Source of the DNA: Acidobacteriaceae bacterium
GTDB taxonomy: Bacteria > Acidobacteriota > Terriglobia > Terriglobales > Acidobacteriaceae
Assembly (NCBI GenBank): GCA_003165095.1
Contig: PLSH01000178.1
Span: forward strand, 499-5,619
Reading direction: 5' to 3'
Length of the DNA stretch: 5,121 nucleotides
The translations under genes and the position numbers were made by a program. Positions 1 through 5,021 of the stretch are shown piece after piece. The notes beneath the pieces are model-generated. The model saw only the letters and a program-made list of their open reading frames with translations, did no database searches and had not been told where the DNA came from. Position 1 is the stretch's first letter, and the number at the start of each line of letters is the position of its first letter.

Positions 1-789
1 ATCGCGCAATGGATGCTGCTCGGTTTCATTCATGGCGTCATGAACACTGACAACACATCCATCTCTGGTGAGACCATCGATTACGGTCCCTGCGCCTTCA
101 TGGAGGCATACGATCCGGCCAAAGTTTACAGCTCAATTGACCACGGCGGCCGCTACGCCTATGGCAACCAGCCTCGTGTGGCGCTGTGGAACCTGGCGCG
201 GCTGGCCGAATCATTGCTGCCCGTTCTTGCGCAGGAATCAGGCAGCGAAGAAGCAGGGTTGGTCGCGGCAACCGAAGCCCTCTCAGCATTCGAGCCTCAG
301 TTTGAAGCGGTCCACGGTGCCGGACTGCGCCGCAAGCTTGGGCTCGTTGTAGAGCGCGAAGGCGATGCGGCTCTGGCCGAAAATCTGCTCCAGTGCATGG
401 CCGCCAACCGCGCGGACTTCACCCTGACCTTCAGGAGATTGTGCGATGCCGCAGCCGGACCGGAGGGCGACGCGGGAGTTCGCGCGCTATTTGCCGACCC
501 CGCCGCATATGACGGCTGGGCTGCTGGATGGCGCCGTCGTCTTGAAGAAGAGTCCGCCGATGGGCAGGCGCGCGCCGCAGCCATGCGGAAGTTGAATCCG
601 GTGTTCATACCCCGCAACCATCTTGTGGAAGCGGCGCTCGATGCCGCAAACTTGCGCCAGGATTTCCAGCCCTTCGAGGACCTGCTCGCCGTTATCACGC
701 GGCCATATGACGAGCGGCCGGAGCTTGAGAGGTACTCGACACCCGCCCGCCCCGAGGAGCTTGTCCTGCAAACTTTTTGCGGGACGTAA
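1..789 (+). CDS. selO: Protein adenylyltransferase SelO (YdiU/UPF0061), C-terminal part, 5' end outside the window
   Basis: The reading frame is open from base 1 and ends at a TAA, giving 262 residues. SelO has a kinase-like fold that transfers AMP from ATP to Ser/Thr/Tyr of target proteins and is linked to redox homeostasis. Seen here: the family signature HGVMNTDN...SISGETIDYGPCAF at residues 11-33. It includes the equivalents of the catalytic Asp and metal-binding Asn (D17, N18) and the second metal-binding Asp (D27), followed by DHGGRYAYGNQP. The protein ends in Phe-Cys-Gly-Thr. This Cys (C260) sits third from the end, where animal SelO carries selenocysteine. C31 in YGPC matches the partner Cys reported to form a regulatory disulfide in the E. 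coli enzyme. About 245 residues follow the catalytic Asp, as in full-length family members, so the 3' half appears intact. The N-terminal nucleotide-binding half lies outside the window. The next gene follows on the same strand after 107 bases. Confidence 0.97.
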   Translation: MAQWMLLGFIHGVMNTDNTSISGETIDYGPCAFMEAYDPAKVYSSIDHGGRYAYGNQPRVALWNLARLAESLLPVLAQESGSEEAGLVAATEALSAFEPQFEAVHGAGLRRKLGLVVEREGDAALAENLLQCMAANRADFTLTFRRLCDAAAGPEGDAGVRALFADPAAYDGWAAGWRRRLEEESADGQARAAAMRKLNPVFIPRNHLVEAALDAANLRQDFQPFEDLLAVITRPYDERPELERYSTPARPEELVLQTFCGT

Positions 790-896
790 AGAACTGGACC
801 GTGTCATCCAATTGGGCTGAGCCTATTGACCCGCTTGGCTGTTTTGAGTTCGAGAACCAGGATCGACGTACCATGGTCTTAGGGAGCCGAGGACAA

Positions 897-1694
897 ATGT
901 CTACCGCAGAGATGAATCCGTCCCGCAAGCATGCATACACAGATGCTGGTGCAGCTCAACTTCCAGAGCCGACCTATGCCGAGCGCGTCCGCACCCTCGT
1001 TTCCCTCTCCACGATCGCGACTCTCTCAACCGCCTCCCGCAAGCGGCCAGCATATCCGTTCGGTTCTCTCATGCCTTATTCGATCGACGAGACTGGACGA
1101 CCTATCTTTCTGATCAGCAATATGGCCATGCATACCCAGAATATTCAAGCTGACCACCGGGCAAGTCTGTTTGTGGCTCAAGCGGGCGACGGCGATCCGC
1201 TCGGCACCGCGCGGGCAACGCTTGTTGGTGATGTACTTCCTGTACCGGAGGATGAAGTTGGCGAGGCCCGTCAACGCTATTTATCGCGCTATGAGAACAG
1301 CCGTTCCTGGGTAGACTTTGAGGATTTTGGCTTCTATCGCCTGCAGCCTCTGGACATTTACTATGTCGGCGGTTTCGGTGTCATGGGATGGGTGACTGCG
1401 GACGACTATCGGTCTGCAATGATTGATCCGCTGGCCGACGCGGCTCCAAAGATTCTCGGACACATGAACTCAGATCATGTGTCGGCGATGATCCTGCTGG
1501 CTAAAGTTTATGCCGGCTTCGACGCGACTGAGGCCACAATGACGGCGGTCGACCGGCTTGGATTCCACCTTAGGCTGAAGACCAACGACGGCATGAAAGG
1601 GACGCGCATCAACTTCCTACACGCAGTCCAAAGCTCGGACGAAGCACGCAAAGTTCTTGTGGAAATGGTTCGAGCCGCTGAACCAAAAGCCTGA
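897..1694 (+). CDS. HugZ-like pyridoxamine-phosphate-oxidase-fold flavoprotein with C-terminal DUF2470 domain
   Basis: A 265-residue, probably cytoplasmic protein with no signal peptide or membrane segment. Residues about 28-165 form an FMN-type split barrel. Landmarks are YPFGSLMPYS (53-62), ISNMAMHTQN (73-82), ADHRASLFV (85-93) and VGGFG...GW (157-165). Residues about 174-262 match DUF2470, with its hallmark HMNSDH at 189-194. This two-domain layout is typical of HugZ-type proteins. Some of these bind or degrade heme, and DUF2470 His residues are implicated in heme binding. Heme use is therefore plausible but not shown; many homologues are annotated only as PNPOx-related FMN-binding proteins. 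The start is ATG 897 because GAGG (889-892) and AGGGAG (881-886) lie just upstream and the N terminus then has a family-like length. The frame is open further up to a TTG at 777 overlapping selO, but those residues look non-coding. It may be co-transcribed with selO, although the 107-base gap leaves room for its own promoter. A terminator-like hairpin follows at 1789. Confidence 0.9.
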   Translation: MSTAEMNPSRKHAYTDAGAAQLPEPTYAERVRTLVSLSTIATLSTASRKRPAYPFGSLMPYSIDETGRPIFLISNMAMHTQNIQADHRASLFVAQAGDGDPLGTARATLVGDVLPVPEDEVGEARQRYLSRYENSRSWVDFEDFGFYRLQPLDIYYVGGFGVMGWVTADDYRSAMIDPLADAAPKILGHMNSDHVSAMILLAKVYAGFDATEATMTAVDRLGFHLRLKTNDGMKGTRINFLHAVQSSDEARKVLVEMVRAAEPKA

Positions 1695-1788
1695 TTTCGG
1701 CAAATGATCGAGTCTTCCTTCAAGTACGCCATATCAGGCCATTGTCATGGCAAACAGCATTATCCAAAACTCCATGCAGGTCTGTCGC

Positions 1789-1805
1789 ACGCCTACGGCG
1801 TTTTT
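1789..1805 (+). terminator. Candidate intrinsic terminator of the HugZ-like gene
   Basis: The stem ACGCC (1789-1793) pairs with GGCGT (1797-1801) around the loop TAC, and the run TTTTT (1801-1805) follows directly. The 5-bp GC-rich stem is short, and the first T of the run also closes the stem. It lies 94 bases after the stop of the HugZ-like gene, and no gene starts between them. The geometry fits a weak Rho-independent terminator. Confidence 0.45.
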
Positions 1806-1855
1806 CGTTCCCGATCCAGGCCGCTTCGCTGAGAATTAGTTGATCCTGGCACCCT

Positions 1856-1874
1856 GAGAGGCTAGAAGCCTCTC
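1856..1874. repeat. Perfect 8-bp inverted repeat with 3-base loop
   Basis: GAGAGGCT at 1856-1863 and AGCCTCTC at 1867-1874 are perfect reverse complements around AGA. No T-run follows (CTGTCCCCCC comes next), so it is a poor intrinsic terminator. It lies 26 bases before recognisable homology to the SDR relic begins at 1901, close to where the 5' half of that gene was lost. It could be a second transcript-end structure or the edge of a rearrangement. Neither role can be settled from sequence alone. Confidence 0.5.
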
Positions 1875-1900
1875 CTGTCCCCCCATTGTGGTCTCCGTGC

Positions 1901-2325
1901 GAGCGCGTCTATAAGCCCATGTTCCAGGCGTATGCGCAATCCAAGCTGGCCGACCTTATCTTTTCGCGGGAATTACAACGGCGGCTAAGGCCGTCGGATC
2001 GCCCATTCTCAGCACAGCCGCACATCCTGGATACGCGGTAACAAACCTGCAGGCGGATCATCTAGAGCCGGGATTGAAGATCCTGATCACAACAATGAGG
2101 CCGTTCCCTTCGCAAGACGCGGCCCACGGGGCTCTGCCAACGCTGTATGCGGCCGTCGCTGCGGAGGCGGTAGCTGGCGGCTATTACGGCCCGGATGGCA
2201 TCGCGGAGCTGAAGGGGTATCCGACTGCTGTGCCGGCTCCGAAAAGTGTGCTGGACGGAACGGTTGCGAAGCGGCATTGGGAAGAATCTGACCGTCTGAC
2301 GGGTGTGAAATTCGGTGCGCTCCCC
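1901..2325 (+). pseudogene. Short-chain dehydrogenase relic (C-terminal half, frameshifted)
   Basis: Two reading frames together give the C-terminal half of an SDR of the retinol-dehydrogenase/protochlorophyllide-reductase-like type. Frame 2 gives ERVYKPMFQAYAQSKLADL followed by ELQRRL. It carries the catalytic Tyr-x-x-x-Lys as YAQSK (Tyr codon 1931-1933, Lys codon 1943-1945). At 1985-1989 homology jumps to frame 1 and continues as KAVGSP, AAHPGYAVTNLQ, then YYGPDGIAELKGYP and EESDRLTGVKFG. The shift is explained by one missing A in the codons CTA-AAG. Family members run about 300 residues; only about 140 remain. The N-terminal Rossmann part (TGxxxGIG, NNAG) is absent upstream, where the frame holds stop codons (for example TGA at 1841). 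Homology stops near 2325, where an oppositely oriented MDR fragment begins. A single-base sequencing error could explain the frameshift but not the missing half, so a non-functional relic is the best call. Confidence 0.85.
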
Positions 2326-2546
2326 CTGCGGCGTTGAACACGACATCCACGCCAAGGCCATCGTTGAACAAGCGAAGAGTCGACGCCAAGTTCGGATCCT
2401 CGGAATCAAGCAGATATCTGCAAGGCGCGCCAACCGGCTGTCAGCCGAGGGCCGGGACCGGTTGATAGCTAAGACGCGCGCGCCAATGCGCATTGCAATC
2501 TGCACGGCGGCGCTATGCGTGCCCGTGATGACCGTCCGTCATCGAA
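2321..2546 (-). pseudogene. Zinc-type medium-chain alcohol dehydrogenase relic (internal Rossmann fragment, frameshifted)
   Basis: Read on the minus strand from about 2546, one frame gives TVITGTHSA, then AVQIAMRIGARVLAINRS and SRLARLADI. This matches the start of the MDR coenzyme domain (usually ITGxxSxVGxAAxQIA...GARVIAT). Around 2400-2415 homology moves to the neighbouring frame and continues as DSEDPNLASTLRLFNDGLG and GVDVVFNAAGG, a classic quinone-reductase/alcohol-dehydrogenase stretch. One missing base explains the shift. The glycine motif also looks shortened: about four residues (the VGLA region) between ITGTHSA and AVQIA are missing. Only about 75 codons of a roughly 330-residue protein survive. 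The GroES-like catalytic N-terminal domain would lie above 2546 and the C terminus below 2321, and neither is there. It abuts the SDR relic tail to tail. It cannot encode a functional enzyme. Confidence 0.8.
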
Positions 2547-2563
2547 TGTTAAAAATCTGACAG

Positions 2564-2596
2564 TAGTGGGAATCATTCAGCAGGCAACGCCCACTA
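2564..2596. repeat. 7-bp inverted repeat upstream of the beta-hydroxyacid dehydrogenase
   Basis: TAGTGGG (2564-2570) and CCCACTA (2590-2596) are perfect reverse complements separated by 19 bases. The half-site spacing is about two helical turns, which would suit a dimeric regulator. The smaller palindrome GAATcATTC (2570-2578) overlaps the left arm. No T-run follows, so it is not an intrinsic terminator. An operator role is inferred only from position, 125-157 bases before the start codon. Confidence 0.35.
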
Positions 2597-2602
2597 TCTG
2601 GC

Positions 2603-2615
2603 CGATTCTGAATCG
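2603..2615. promoter_or_regulatory. Candidate operator palindrome CGATTC-T-GAATCG
   Basis: A perfect 13-base palindrome with a single central base lies 105 bases upstream of ATG 2721 in a region with no gene. Its right half is part of the 9-mer TGAATCGAA (2609-2617), which recurs at 3718-3726 upstream of the next intact gene. This suggests a protein-binding site shared by the two dehydrogenase genes. No regulator gene is present in the window, and I could not identify convincing -35/-10 boxes nearby. Confidence 0.35.
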
Positions 2616-2720
2616 AACACATTTCGCCTGGTATGGCAAAATACGTGTAGCACTTGCTTGGGATCGATCGCCGAAAGGGGCGCAGCGACATCCAAACGGC
2701 GAGGAGATAACGTTATTCAC

Positions 2721-3629
2721 ATGCCAGTAACAAAACTTAATCAACTCTCGGCACAAGTGGGATTCATCGGCCTTGGACTCATGGGAAGCCGCCTCGCGCG
2801 CCGCTTGCATACAACCGGGTGGAATGTTCGAGCATGGAACCGCAGTCCACAACCGGCAGCCGAGATCAACAAGGAGGGGATAGCCATCGCACCATCCGTT
2901 GCGGAGCTCGTAGCTGATTCGGATGTGATGCTTTCTTCCCTGGCCAATGATGCGGCCGTTCGGTCTGTATATCTTGATAAGGGCGGCGTCTTTTCCGCGG
3001 CAGAACCGGGAACTACCGTTCTCGAAATGAGCACCATCTCGCCGGAACTGTCGCGCAACCTGCATCAGGAGGCCCGCACGAGGGGTGTGAACTTCCTCGA
3101 TGTTGCCATCTCTGGATCGACGCCAGCGGTGGACGCCGGAACGATCACGTTGCTTGCCGGCGGTGATAAAGACACCTTCGACCAATGTGTGCCAATTTTC
3201 GAATCCATTGCCAAGCAGTGGTTCTTGATTGGTCCGGGATCTTCTGGCGTTCAGATGAAACTGGTCGTCAACCTCTTGCTGGGCCTTGACATGCAGGCAA
3301 TTGCAGAAGCAGTTTCACTCGGAGAGCACATTCAGATCGATCGGAACGTTTTGCTCGATGTCCTGTCGAAGACCGCGGTAGTCCCTCCCGCGATGGCGGG
3401 GAAGTTCCGGAAGATCAAGGACGGTGACTACTCTCCGGAGTTTCCGCTGCGGCTGATGAGCAAAGACATGGATCTGGTGATGGATGCCGCGAGGGCGTCA
3501 GGCGCTGATTTGCCTGCGGCCTCTGTCGCCCAATCCGTACTCGCATCCAATGTCCCCATAAGTGGCAACCTGGACCTGGCCGCCATAACCCCGTATGTGA
3601 TCGGTCTAGGGACGAGGGCCCGGGGTTAG
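2721..3629 (+). CDS. NAD(P)-dependent beta-hydroxyacid dehydrogenase (3-hydroxyisobutyrate dehydrogenase family)
   Basis: A 302-residue cytosolic enzyme predicted to interconvert a beta-hydroxyacid and its semialdehyde or keto form with NAD(P)(H). The N-terminal Rossmann domain has VGFIGLGLMG (13-22). After beta-2 comes WNRSP (39-43), where Arg after Asn favours NADPH. The substrate-binding motif DVAISGSTPAVDAG (127-140) is intact. The catalytic-lysine motif GSSGVQMKLVVN places Lys at 180 and the conserved Asn at 184. The C-terminal helical domain carries FPLRLMSKDMDL with the conserved Lys at 248. Length and motif order are normal. The catalytic Lys argues against an imine reductase. The exact substrate (3-hydroxyisobutyrate, tartronate semialdehyde, succinic semialdehyde or other) cannot be told. 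The start is ATG 2721. AGGAG (2702-2706) is rather far away at 14 bases, but the glycine motif begins 12 residues after this Met and the frame above it is not family-like. An SDR gene follows on the same strand after 125 bases. Confidence 0.93.
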   Translation: MPVTKLNQLSAQVGFIGLGLMGSRLARRLHTTGWNVRAWNRSPQPAAEINKEGIAIAPSVAELVADSDVMLSSLANDAAVRSVYLDKGGVFSAAEPGTTVLEMSTISPELSRNLHQEARTRGVNFLDVAISGSTPAVDAGTITLLAGGDKDTFDQCVPIFESIAKQWFLIGPGSSGVQMKLVVNLLLGLDMQAIAEAVSLGEHIQIDRNVLLDVLSKTAVVPPAMAGKFRKIKDGDYSPEFPLRLMSKDMDLVMDAARASGADLPAASVAQSVLASNVPISGNLDLAAITPYVIGLGTRARG

Positions 3630-3717
3630 CCGATCACGAAAAGCCGGTATCGCCGCAGGCCGGAAACCGTGCTGAGAGCAATTGAGTGCACCGGTTCGAG
3701 TCCTTTGCTAAGGTTGG

Positions 3718-3726
3718 TGAATCGAA
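3718..3726 (+). repeat. Second copy of TGAATCGAA upstream of the intact SDR gene
   Basis: The same 9-mer occurs at 2609-2617 upstream of the beta-hydroxyacid dehydrogenase. Here it ends 28 bases before the GTG start, in the 125-base gap between the two genes. Only the core is shared; the flanks differ, and this copy lacks the left palindromic arm. It may be a shared regulatory half-site or a chance match. Confidence 0.25.
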
Positions 3727-3744
3727 TGCGGGTTGACTCTGCAC

Positions 3745-3750
3745 GGAGGA
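3745..3750 (+). promoter_or_regulatory. Ribosome binding site that fixes the GTG start of the SDR
   Basis: GGAGGA lies four bases before GTG 3755. It is the best Shine-Dalgarno match near the gene and supports the GTG as start. The protein then begins nine residues before the VALVTG strand, as expected for the family. Confidence 0.75.
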
Positions 3751-3754
3751 TACT

Positions 3755-4549
3755 GTGGACCTGAAGCTCACGAATAAGGTCGCGCTGGTAACCGGATCGA
3801 CGGCTGGGATTGGATTCGCGATTGCTCGTGCGCTTACTACCGAAGGTGCGCATGTGTATGTGAACGGGCGAACTCAGGAGCGCGTGGATGCGGCGGTGAC
3901 GGCGATCCGGTCGCAAGCTGCAACGATCAAAGTCGATGGCATTGTAGCGGACTTTTCCAGTTCAGCCGGAGCGGAGGCTGTGATTGCGAAACTGCCTATA
4001 GTGGATGTGCTGGTAAACAATGTGGGCATCTTCGAGCCGATGCCGTTTGCCGAGATTTCCGATGCGGACTGGTACCGCTTCTTCGAGATCAACGTAATGA
4101 GCGGAGTGCGGCTTTCGAGACACTACATTGCGGGAATGCTGAAAAAGAATTGGGGGCGCATTATCTTCATTTCGAGCGAGTCTGCGGTGCAGATTCCGCC
4201 TGAAATGGTGCACTACGGGATGACTAAGACTGCGCAGGTAGCCATTGCGCGGGGCATTGCGGAATCTGTGGCCGGAACCAGCGTGACGGTGAACAGTATT
4301 CTTGCCGGACCGACCGAGTCGGAAGGTGTGGGCGGCTTTGTGGAGGCGATGGCGAAACAGCAGAACAAGTCTAAGCAAGTGATCGAGAAAGAGTTCTTCG
4401 AGCATGTGCGGCCCTCGTCGTTACTGAAGCGCTTTGCGACCGTGGATGAAGTTGCGGCAATGGTGACATATGTAGCGGGTGAGCTTTCTTCGGCCACCAA
4501 CGGCGCTGCACTGCGGGTAGACGGCGGCGTGGTGAAAGCAATCCTCTGA
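3755..4549 (+). CDS. Classical short-chain dehydrogenase/reductase (FabG-like SDR)
   Basis: A 264-residue NAD(P)(H)-dependent oxidoreductase, complete and of normal length for a classical SDR. The cofactor motif TGSTAGIG is at 13-20. NGR at 37-39 after beta-2 suggests NADPH. The adenine-contacting Asp follows in ADF (D66), and NNVG is at 88-91. The catalytic tetrad is Asn113, Ser141, Tyr154 and Lys158 (YGMTK). The C-terminal part has NSILAGPTES and ends with the usual GAALRVDGG motif. The start is GTG 3755, with a strong GGAGGA (3745-3750) four bases upstream; an ATG start is not available in this region. The substrate is unknown: the family includes 3-oxoacyl-ACP reductases and many sugar, steroid and alcohol dehydrogenases. 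It lies 125 bases after the beta-hydroxyacid dehydrogenase on the same strand, with no clear terminator between them, so co-transcription is possible. It is a classical-type SDR clearly different from the relic at 1901-2325, so it is not an obvious recent copy of it. Confidence 0.94.
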   Translation: MDLKLTNKVALVTGSTAGIGFAIARALTTEGAHVYVNGRTQERVDAAVTAIRSQAATIKVDGIVADFSSSAGAEAVIAKLPIVDVLVNNVGIFEPMPFAEISDADWYRFFEINVMSGVRLSRHYIAGMLKKNWGRIIFISSESAVQIPPEMVHYGMTKTAQVAIARGIAESVAGTSVTVNSILAGPTESEGVGGFVEAMAKQQNKSKQVIEKEFFEHVRPSSLLKRFATVDEVAAMVTYVAGELSSATNGAALRVDGGVVKAIL

Positions 4550-4624
4550 GATGAGAAATCCCTGGGGCTGATTTTCAAGACTGCTGATCAGTACCGACAA
4601 ACAAAATGCCGATCTGCCGGTACG

Positions 4625-4651
4625 CGTGCGGTGATTGTTGCCGACCGCGCG
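4625..4651. repeat. Imperfect hairpin after the SDR gene
   Basis: CGTGCGGT (4625-4632) pairs with ACCGCGCG (4644-4651) over eight positions with one G-T wobble, around an 11-base loop. ATTCAATAAA follows rather than a T-run, so intrinsic termination is uncertain. It lies 75 bases after the SDR stop and could mark the end of that transcript. Confidence 0.35.
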
Positions 4652-4818
4652 ATTCAATAAAGTCAGAGTCGAGCAAAGGTGGCCGCGCGTACGACTTCTA
4701 ACCCGTGTGGGACGATCTGCACTACTCCGGCCTGAACCGCTCCACACCGTATCCGTTGGATGGCATCGGGAATCTCCGCGGTCTCGCCCGCATCTTTATG
4801 AACGAAACTTTCCTGAAT

Positions 4819-4823
4819 GGAGG
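4819..4823 (+). promoter_or_regulatory. Intact ribosome binding site of the broken aldo/keto reductase gene
   Basis: GGAGG sits five bases before ATG 4829. It identifies the original start codon and thereby shows that the in-frame TGA at 4838 falls at codon 4, inside the Tat motif. Confidence 0.65.
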
Positions 4824-4828
4824 TTTTC

Positions 4829-4981
4829 ATGGATCGCTGAGATTTCCTAATGACGGCCACCGTTGCTGCGGCCGGTTCGGTTGCGACTGCGAGCGCACAG
4901 GGCGCTCAGTTTTCGCTCGCTGCGCGCCGTCCTGAGTCTCCGAACATGATCTATCGCACTTTGGGTCGCACCGGCGAGCAA
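4829..4981 (+). pseudogene. Tat-exported aldo/keto reductase relic: nonsense in the twin-arginine motif, 3' part lost
   Basis: ATG 4829 has an excellent GGAGG (4819-4823) five bases upstream. The frame reads Met-Asp-Arg-stop-Asp-Phe-Leu-Met, then TATVAAAGSVATASAQG, then ESPNMIYRTLGRTGEQ. The twin-arginine consensus (RRxFL) followed by an Ala-rich h-region and an AxA-like cleavage site marks a Tat signal peptide. MIYRTLGRTGE is the characteristic beginning of aldo/keto reductases. The stop TGA at 4838-4840 replaces the second Arg and would arise from CGA by one C-to-T change. After GEQ (4979-4981) the usual continuation (VSxxGLGG) is missing and unrelated residues run to a stop at 5050. The roughly 300-residue TIM-barrel domain is therefore gone. 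ATG 4850 could restart translation, but only into this truncated peptide lacking a twin-arginine signal. The intact ribosome binding site suggests fairly recent inactivation. Confidence 0.8.
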
Positions 4982-5021
4982 CATAAACCGCGAGTGCATT
5001 TTGTGGCATCTAATTTCTTAC

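Larger units (their letters stand above)
4550..4828. other. Intergenic region without a convincing gene
   Basis: 279 bases between the intact SDR and the aldo/keto reductase relic. Just after the SDR stop, GAAATC (4555-4560) can pair with GATTTT (4570-4575) around a CCC/GGG core, which may be a weak terminator. A longer hairpin is listed separately at 4625-4651. An open stretch in frame 1 from about 4705, beginning VWDDLHYSGL, has coding-like third positions. It is preceded by an in-frame TAA and matches no family I recognise, so it may be another relic. No promoter could be assigned with confidence. Confidence 0.5.

Noticed and set aside
777..896. Upstream extension of the HugZ-like protein from TTG 777, overlapping selO
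   Set aside because: The extra 40 residues do not look like the family, and a better ribosome binding site lies at ATG 897.
1747..1839. Small 30-codon open frame starting MANSIIQNSM downstream of the HugZ-like gene
   Set aside because: It has no ribosome binding site and no recognisable family, and it overlaps the terminator-like hairpin at 1789-1805. Most likely chance.
1695..2720. Insertion sequence or phage remnant
   Set aside because: No transposase or integrase fragment and no paired terminal repeats or target duplications were seen; the contents are dehydrogenase relics.
2577..3185. Long 202-codon minus-strand open frame opposite the beta-hydroxyacid dehydrogenase
   Set aside because: It is the antisense shadow of a clearly recognised gene and has no family-like motif.
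3691..3703. CCGGTTCGAGTCC resembles the T-loop region of a tRNA
   Set aside because: The following bases (TTTGC) do not complete the 5-bp T stem, and no anticodon arm or acceptor stem can be folded around it.
4663..4860. Minus-strand 65-codon open frame over the intergenic region
   Set aside because: There is no ribosome binding site or known motif, and it overlaps the clear start of the aldo/keto reductase relic on the other strand.
4705..4935. Open frame beginning VWDDLHYSGL with coding-like third positions
   Set aside because: It is preceded by an in-frame TAA, runs across the start of the aldo/keto reductase relic in another frame, and matches nothing I recognise. It may be a relic, but it cannot be supported.
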